Assembly: GCA_002794775.1 (NCBI GenBank)
Contig: NBAY01000008.1
Location: forward strand, 1 to 64,000
Direction of reading: 5' to 3'
Origin: Porodaedalea pini
Taxonomy: Eukaryota > Basidiomycota > Agaricomycetes > Hymenochaetales > Hymenochaetaceae
DNA: 64,000 nt
Shown: in pieces, positions 57,101-64,000 of the stretch
Layout: each line of letters opens with the position of its first letter
How positions within the stretch are numbered: position 1 is the stretch's first letter
The notes under the pieces: model-generated
What the model was told of the DNA's origin: nothing
Database searches by the model: none
The model's input: the letters and a program-made list of their open reading frames with translations, nothing else
Position numbers and translations under genes: made by a program

Positions 57101-57458
57101 GACGCACGCTATGGATCTGCGGCGGCTGATGGCGAATGCTACTTCTGCAGACGAATGTCGCCTTCTAGTTGACATGTTCCTCGCACAGTCGGGCTTGCCG
57201 ATGAAGGATGGCGACTTCCCTCCGGACCCAAAATGCACTCCGAGTGTACAGCAGGAGTTTGCAGTCGTTGAGGCACTTCTGAGTAATGGTGACGCGCTAG
57301 CCGAGGAAGGCGAGGTGCAAGTGGGAAAGGGCGGTGCTACTCGCGAGCCAGGCGCTCCTCCTACGCCGCGTTCTGATGAACACCACTCCACGACAACAGT
57401 GTATCGCAAGGCAGTTCCGAATGTTCGTACGACACAAGTAGTATCAGCCGAAGCCTGA
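54153..57458 (+). CDS. Histone-fold-like protein with long disordered Ser/Pro tail
   Basis: I do not recognise a named family. Exons: 54153-54174, 54230-54546, 54620-54783, 54838-54849 (12 nt), 54902-55029, 55126-55541, about 55601-55680, then about 55770-57458. The N-terminal 200 residues look like a histone fold: RSVNVLLDELLWMILSMARS, a middle helix (IAPAALYLTAIIEHVCEHVL, like H2A helix 2) and DSSRSTATLQDLFIAVCEDD. The tail of over 650 residues is Ser/Pro/Lys-rich, with SP sites and a short C-terminal helical block (MDLRRLMANATSADECRLLV). The junction at 55680-55770 is not resolved: the frame before it and the frame after it do not join by an obvious intron. Confidence 0.72.
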
Positions 57459-57786
57459 TGTGTTTTTTCTTCTTTATTTCTAATTGGTTTTATTTATCGT
57501 AACATACTAAGGTATACCCGGTTGGACGTCTTTTCCTGTATAACTGTTTATTCTTAGGGTTCTGAGCTCCTGAGCATCCATATACCGTGACCGATTCTCC
57601 TTTCTATTTTATAGGGGATAGTTGTCTTGCTTGAGCGATATCCAGACCATGCATTACACTACACTAGTACTGTTTTTATGATGAGTTTGGGGGAAAGCAA
57701 CTGAAAAACGAAAAGCATTGTGGAAGTTTTAAGAAGCGCTCAGTGCGCCAGGCTGACTGCGAGAAAACGCGCTACAGTTGGAGGAA
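57459..57786. other. Intergenic between convergent genes
   Basis: About 330 AT-rich bases with two 3' ends. It carries the third CACTAGTACTG copy at 57662-57672. No gene seen. Confidence 0.6.
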
Positions 57787-60700
57787 TTACCGCACCTCCA
57801 GAGATACCGCAATCCCCATAGAAGCTAATTCGGCACACAGATACCGGAAAACATATGGCACTGCGACCACGTCGAGTTCACCGCCACCTTTCACACCTCC
57901 GAGTACGTTCCCCCTTGGCAGTGCGACGCGGACGCCCGGCTGGATAGCATCCACTGCAACCCCGTTTTGGCCATTTGCAAGCGTTGCGCGTTCCCGCTCG
58001 TCGCGCTCCTCCGAAGCCACTCGACATACGCGGCAGTATTCGCCGCCGGGCTGAGACAGGCCCGCGCGAAGACTGTCACTACCGAGTGCGACGTCCTCGT
58101 ACCCAAGGGATATAAGGCTCCCGCACGTCCGGCATACCCACGCGGTCGAGTAGTCGGAACAGTTCATAAGGCGGTCCTGCAACAGGAAGGATGTTCCATG
58201 TGCAATGAGAGCGTCGCGTTCCATTTCACCGAACCGAATACCACCTGCACGCTTGCGTCCCTGAACAGATTCAAAGGTCAGAAAGGGCTGTAACGAAAAA
58301 TCAAAACGAGCGCTACCTTGACGGGTTGCTGGGTAATCGGGTCAACAGGGCCGGTTGTCCGCACTTGGAACTTGTCCAATACCATGTGCCGCAGACGCTG
58401 ATAGAAGACGACGCCGAGATAAATATCGGCTGCAAACTCCTCGCCGGTAATTCCGGAATACATCGGCTCGTTACCATAATAATTGTAGCCTGCGGCAAGC
58501 AACTGCTCGCCGAAATAATTGACAGCAGTATCCTCTTCTGAGAATCTTCCAAGATTGGTCAGAATAAGCAATGACCATTTGTTCATCTGAATACGCACTT
58601 GAAAGGCGTCGCGTCCTGTGCGATACCATGCATCGCTCCGGCCTTGCCAGCCATACTCTCGACAAGCATGCCGATTGTCATACGAGACGGGAAAGCGTGC
58701 GGATTGATAATGACGTCTGGCTGCATACCGCTTTCGCTGAAGGGCATGTCAATCATGGGCCACTTCTGCGAGCACACACCCTTCTGTCCATGGCGAGAAG
58801 AAAACTTATCACCGATGACTGGTGAACGTGTTATCCGGAAGGTGATATTGATTTTCTGGAGCTCTGCATCGCCTGCATCAGAGCCTACATGAAATGCATT
58901 AGCACAAAGTAAGACGTAGAAAATAAAAATGATCCCACCAAGTAGCCGTACTTCATCGATGTAACCAACTTCATCATTCTTGTACTTGACAAATCGTGTC
59001 CGTCCGGTCGTATCGTCAACGTAAGCCGCTATGGGATCGCCTGAATTCAATTTCGCACCGATGTACGGGAGGCCATCAATATCCAAGAACTCGAGACATT
59101 TATGTGGCCTATTCCCGCTCGTCTTGATGTCGGTCCCGAACCCGAAATGCAGCGTTGGCGCGGTCGTGCTCTTCGATGCGCCGTGCATGTCTTTTAGATC
59201 AATCGTTTGCGACTTATATACGGTGCCATATCCGAAGCCTCGCTCGTGCGCAGACTTGTTGAGAATCATAGCGTCCTCCATGTCGTACCCAGTGTACGAG
59301 ATGACTGCAACAACTGCGTTGGTTCCATTGGGGAAGGAATCCATGCCATACGTGTTGTGTAGCGCAGGTCGAACGACGGGTGTCTGGCCCGACTGGAGAC
59401 GATATAGTTTGTTATCTGTCCGATGCTTGATTGCAGTAGAAGGCGTTCCCATCGTTTGTTTGCCCATCTGGAGGAGCATGAACTTTGTGCAAAATTAATA
59501 GATAAAGATCCACCAACCTGACATTGGTAAATATTACGAGGGCTTTGGTTGAAGTCCGAGAACGGAGTAAGATTTGCTAGGATGGAGAGAAAGTTCGTCG
59601 GCGAATGTTCGACGTGTGTTGATACGCCGAGCTCGATTTCTTCTGGCTTGATGGCAATGTCCATGTACACTTGTTCGAATGACCCTACCTGATCGTCTCG
59701 CCCGTTGGGAACGTACTTCACAGGACGCATCATGCGCGATCGTGACGAGAAGAGATACAGGCCGGGGTATTGACCACCCCGCGAAATCGGAACGTGCCCA
59801 ATTTCAAGGTCAAGCGGGACATTATATTTCCCTTCCGTCTTCCAGATACGCAAACTGGTCGCGAGCTGTTTTGCAAGAGCCGGGCTTGCCCAGCCGATCA
59901 TTCGGCCATCGAGCTGCACAGCGACATTGCGATGGCGCTTGCCGTTGATAGAAGGCGCGTGCACGGAAGTCATACCATTTGAGAGTAACAAATTAGTGAG
60001 ATGTGCGACAGCGAGGGGTGCTGTGACGATTCGGCAGGTTCGTGAAAGATGATTTAAGAGACCACAGGGAGAGCCATCAGGCGTGTGCACAGGACAGAGG
60101 AAACCCCAAGCTTCCGGAAGTAACTTGCGCACGGTCGTCGTCTTTAATTCGGCAAAGAACGCACCACGGTGGATACACCTGAAGTGGCTAATGTAACGAT
60201 ACCAGTTCAACTTCTCGGCGACGATCGTAAATCCGGAAGCCTGCTGCAAATCAAGGCCTGTTGGCGAAACCAGATTGCCTGTGGCAAGGAAGTTCGCCAA
60301 CCTTGCCCCAATGTCAAAGTTCACACGCGACAATGCCTTTTGGATGTACCTGTCGTCAAAGAAATCGACAGACGGGTCGCCTCGCCGCACGTCTTGAGAA
60401 ATTTGAGCACGAACGCCGTTCAGGCACTCTTCCATCCGCTCCTTTACGATCATACCATATAAAGAGCCGGGCAGGAGTACTTCTTGGTGCTGCGGAGAGT
60501 CTGGATTATCTGCGCAACTCGAAGAATTGACGGACGAATAGAGTTTCCGTAACATAAACCTAGAGCGAAAATTACGCGTTAGTCATGAGGAAGTTCATGG
60601 GGGCGAGTAGTCACATACAAGAGCATTCTAAACTTGTCTCGTGGATCATTAAGGTGGACCAGTACGAGTTTACGTATAAGCCAGATACCAAGCGCAGTAT

Positions 60701-61891
60701 TATTCCAGTCTTCAGGTTGTCCAAGTACGACACGAAATTTATCGCCTAAGAACTCCAGACACTGGTCACCAGTGTACAACTTAAGTGTCTTGAAACTTCG
60801 TAGCAACAACTCGACACGGTCTGTGAGGAACGTGTTCTCGTAGTCCTGCATAATAACCCCTTCGAAAATCTCCTTGTCCGATGCACCAACGAGTGCCTTC
60901 AGGATGAGCATAATGGGAATAACATACTCTTGCTTTCGCCAGCTAAAACGGAACATAGCGTTCCCGTTAGAGAGGTAGTGAAGAGTATTAGTCACAGCAG
61001 TCTGGTCCGGGCGCACACAACGGATCTGAACGGCATAGGGAGTGTATGAGGGTCCACGGTTCTGGAATGACGGACGCGTGAGCGCAATAACGTGGTGTCT
61101 CCGCGGGAGAATGAGGTAGCGGATGAGACGTTCGTTGCCGTTGATGATGAAATATCCGCCGAACTCCTCTGGCTCTTCATGCCGAGCCACTAGCTCGGAG
61201 GAGGACATGTTGCGAATATTGCAACGTACAGACTGGACATTGTACTTAGAAAGTGTAAAGGTTTCCTGAGGAAATGGCACAGACGTACCCTAACCATGAT
61301 GGGTACAAGCCCGCAATCCTTCATGATAGATTTTTCTTCTCGTCCATGCACCTTCCAGCACAGCTTGATAGTCATTCGCCCTCGATACGATGTCACTCGT
61401 TCCCGCGCCTAACGAGAAGAATTTCAGCATGAATTCAATTCTAGGGTCAGCAAATGGAATTCATTTATACCTCAGCAGGATATACCTTTCGCTCTACAGC
61501 AAGCTTGTCTCTATCCGGGACCATTGGTCTTCCTATGGATACCTGCTCAATCCAGACTTTATATTTATGAGCCAGACAGATTAAAGAAGTAAGGCAAACA
61601 TAACGCACAACTCAGACGGTTTCCTAAACCGCGATTGCCCTGCTCGTCCGCACGGCCAGTATAATCAAACGTCACTTTCTCTCCAATGTCTTGCAAAGCA
61701 AGCGACAGCAAGCCCTTCCCGTCACCGTCGCCTGCAGGCAGGCCAGAGTCATCGAATAGTGCATTGAAGGACTCGAGGTGCGGAGCGACGAAATCGTTGA
61801 GGATGGGGACGGAATGCCCATTTTTTGTAGGGGTTCGGAAGCTCTGCTCGCGCTTGAGCGTATCAAATCCGCTGTATGAGCCGTCGGGCAT
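57787..61891 (-). CDS. RPA2: DNA-directed RNA polymerase I second largest subunit (RPA135)
   Basis: Forms half of the Pol I active cleft for rRNA transcription in the nucleolus. Nine exons: 61891-61612, 61556-61471, 61408-61289, 61232-60619, 60559-59518, 59467-58939, 58884-58599, 58545-58317, 58260-57787; 1,219 aa, exactly in phase and typical in length. Seen: [96 protein letters not shown], and [22 protein letters not shown]-terminal zinc ribbon (CRTC, then CRVC) is complete. Pol I rather than Pol II is indicated by the N-terminus and the [10 protein letters not shown] context. Confidence 0.95.
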
Positions 61892-62307
61892 TGTTGCTGC
61901 CTACCTAGATCTACGATGCGCAGACGAGCAGGCAGACGAAACAATAGCGCCGATCCTTAAACTTTTCTTCGTACGTAAATGCACTTACGCATTGAGAAAT
62001 TACTCGTCACGTGCCCCAAGCGCGTCGCGACGCGCAGTTCAGTTCGTTTTTTGACAATTCTGAGTCGCAAGGTGTGAAACAAATGAAGAGCGAGGCATAT
62101 GTCAGAGTTTTGTAATTTACATGTATACTACAAAAGGACGTGCTGTGAATTATGCTTGGATGTTATGCGATGGGAAGAGGCAGAAAATAATGAGAAACCG
62201 GGATCAGTAAATATATTGTACGCTTCAGCACCTAGAAGGACACAGACAGCATTCCATATACTCGCTAAACGTGCCACGTGCGAGTCTTATTTGTTCGTGC
62301 AGATATA
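61892..62307. other. Intergenic upstream of RPA135
   Basis: About 415 bases holding the RPA135 promoter and the 3' end of the next minus-strand gene. No gene seen. Confidence 0.6.
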
Positions 62308-64000
62308 CTAACCTCGAACACGCCCCGCAAACCTTTCTTCGGGAATCTGTGCGAGAACGGATGGAGCACGCTCAACCCTCACAGCGGGACCACCTGCCTT
62401 CACCTTCCGCCTCTTTACAGGTATGGCTCCTCCACCAACACCTACCCCACCTGACTCATCCGCACTGTCCAGCGTGTCGGACTCATCAATGTCTACTGAA
62501 TCTGCACGCTCCCTGGGCTCCTTCGGCACAGGCTTTGAACCAGCAGAAGTTGACTTGAGTGGGCGAGTCGATTTCGCAAAGTGCGAGTTAGGTGCTCGTC
62601 CCCTCGCTGTCCCTCTCGACGTGGTTCCTTTCCCTGTGTCGTCACTTAGGGCACGAGATGCAGCCCGCCTAGCGACAGGTCGCTCGTCGACCTTTCTCTG
62701 TGCTCCTTTGCCTTGCACAGGCCGCGGCCTCTTCACACCTGTCACAGAGCTCGTGTCAGATGCAGCATCTGATGTAGATCCTCCGCTCGGCCTGGATGCA
62801 AGCGACGGAGCACGCGAGACGGTGCGTACGGACGATGCACGCGAGGCTGTTGTAAGTGATGTCTCACTGTCCGCCCTACTTGCACGCATCGAGGAAAGCG
62901 TATAATTTGAGTTTGCACGCCTGCGGGTAGATGGAACCGCAAGACTAGAAGGGCCTGTTAGGCCTGTCATAGAGCCGAACTCTGATTCCTCATGATCCAC
63001 CTGCGATGCCTGATGGAATGCTCGGAGTTCTGGTGGAGGAGAAAACTCGCGCGAAGGGAACTGCGAATGGGAGGTCGCATCCTTCATTACTTTCAGGCGC
63101 TGGGGAGTGCGCAACGTCACATTGAAAGTGTCGTCATCGTCATCTTCTTCATCCTCTTCATCTTCAATATCCATGCCATGTTTATCCCCCACTTCGTCCA
63201 AATCCATTGCTTCCACCTGCTCTATTTCTCTTCTCGTATCCTTATAAAGACTCCGTTCTGTCAATCCAAATTCGTCGCCCGAACCGCCATGCAAGCCGGA
63301 GTCTTCTACGTCGGACTCACACGCAGCCGCTCGAGCGACAGCCCAAAATCCTGGACGCTCACGACCTCATCGGGGGTGTGTAGCACCCTGCGACCGTTTC
63401 TGCTGGGTAGTGACTGGCTCACGGTTGCCTTTGGCTTCACGCGCCGCTCGCGCGGTTGCGGAAGCGCAGACGGATGAAAATGCGGCTGCGGCATCTCGTG
63501 GACAGCGTCCAGTGCAGGCTGGTGCTGGATGCTAGGTGCAACGCTGATCTGTTTCGGCTTCATCTGGGGTGTGGCTGGATAGGCGGATGGGAAGGGCGGA
63601 TATTGCCGCCATTCCTCGACTTCGCCCACCACCATGCTAATTTCGCCAATTTCACTCGGTGTCAGAACTGGAGGGGTAGATGATTCTACGGAAGCTGCAG
63701 AAGTGGACACAGCAGAATCAGATACGATCCGCCGATTGGCCTGTGGACGCTCGTCGAACTCGTCTTGATCGTGCGCATTAGCAGGCGGGCGCCAGATTTT
63801 GTGCTTCTGCTATAAGTCGAGGACATAAGATTAATTTCATAACAAGAAGTAGTATTTTGAATCCGTACCTGATTGAAAGCCGAGTCCGATCTGGACTGCG
63901 GAATCCCATTCGGCCTAACAATCTTCGAAGGACCAGCAACAGCATTTCTCCCGACAGCACTGTCAGAAGCCTGCCTCACCCCACGCGTCCTTGTACCCAC
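62308..64000 (-). CDS. Unrecognised Ser/Arg-rich protein, partial (5' end outside window)
   Basis: The gene enters from the right edge. Exons: 64000-63869 (partial), then from 63809 downward. The protein is low-complexity with few recognisable parts: IWRPPANAHDQDEFDERPQA, a Pro/Gln-rich stretch, then RVLHTPDEVVSVQDFGLSLE, an acidic run (DIEDEEDEEDDDDD), Ser/Arg repeats (RASRADSETSLTTASRASSV) and a basic KRRKVKAG end near 62370. Near 63300-63350 the reading frame changes from the one ending at 63306 to the one that runs on to 62308; no intron of usable length bridges them. It may be a nuclear regulatory protein, which is a guess from composition. Confidence 0.6.

Noticed and set aside
62423..62905. 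160-codon open frame on the plus strand
   Set aside because: Antisense to the Ser/Arg-rich protein; its Ser/Ala-rich composition is the mirror of that low-complexity gene.
1..64000. CRISPR arrays, bacterial operons, riboswitches
   Set aside because: None seen; the window is clearly eukaryotic with spliced genes.

Overview
The window is nuclear DNA of a filamentous basidiomycete, most likely an Agaricomycete. Genes are packed on both strands and split by many short introns of about 45-75 nt, mostly GT-AG with CTAAC/CTGAC-like branch sites. The gene set is fungal: MIPC synthase, fused LEU1, URA3, STE14 and TFIIIC, with two ribosomal protein genes. No bacterial, viral or CRISPR features were seen. 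Exon junctions below were worked out by eye; where an exon count is given, lengths and phases add up to an open frame unless stated.

Region 1 (1-12.6 kb) is a nest of two retrotransposons. A Tad1/I-like LINE on the minus strand (ORF1 with zinc knuckles; ORF2 with APE endonuclease, reverse transcriptase and RNase H) is split by a 6,276-bp Ty3/gypsy chromovirus at 2489-8764. The chromovirus has two identical 426-bp LTRs, a 5-bp target duplication (AATAC), gag, pol ending in a chromodomain, an apparent self-priming primer site and a textbook -1 frameshift signal. It looks very young and possibly active. The LINE also carries two homopolymer frameshifts.

Region 2 (12.8-31.7 kb): ELG1 (alternative RFC large subunit), a bHLH factor, DOM34/Pelota (-), a TXNDC9/Plp-like thioredoxin-fold protein, a CPD photolyase, the PIN nuclease SWT1, MIPC synthase and an MFS transporter (-).

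Region 3 (32-50.3 kb): PUS7 (-) head to head with URA3, PCF11 (-), RPL9/uL6, STE14-type isoprenylcysteine methyltransferase (-), mitochondrial EF-G2 (MEF2), an unrecognised acidic nuclear-type protein (-), LEU1 (-) and RPL29/eL29.

Region 4 (50.5-64 kb): TFIIIC subunit (TFC1/Sfc1, -), a 1.5-kb gene-poor stretch holding a hairpin, a histone-fold-like protein with a long disordered tail, RNA polymerase I second subunit (RPA135, -) and an unrecognised Ser/Arg-rich protein cut by the window edge (-). The conserved genes are housekeeping loci with no shared pathway; the novelty lies m the retrotransposon nest, some splicing oddities, the histone-fold protein and a recurrent intergenic 11-mer.
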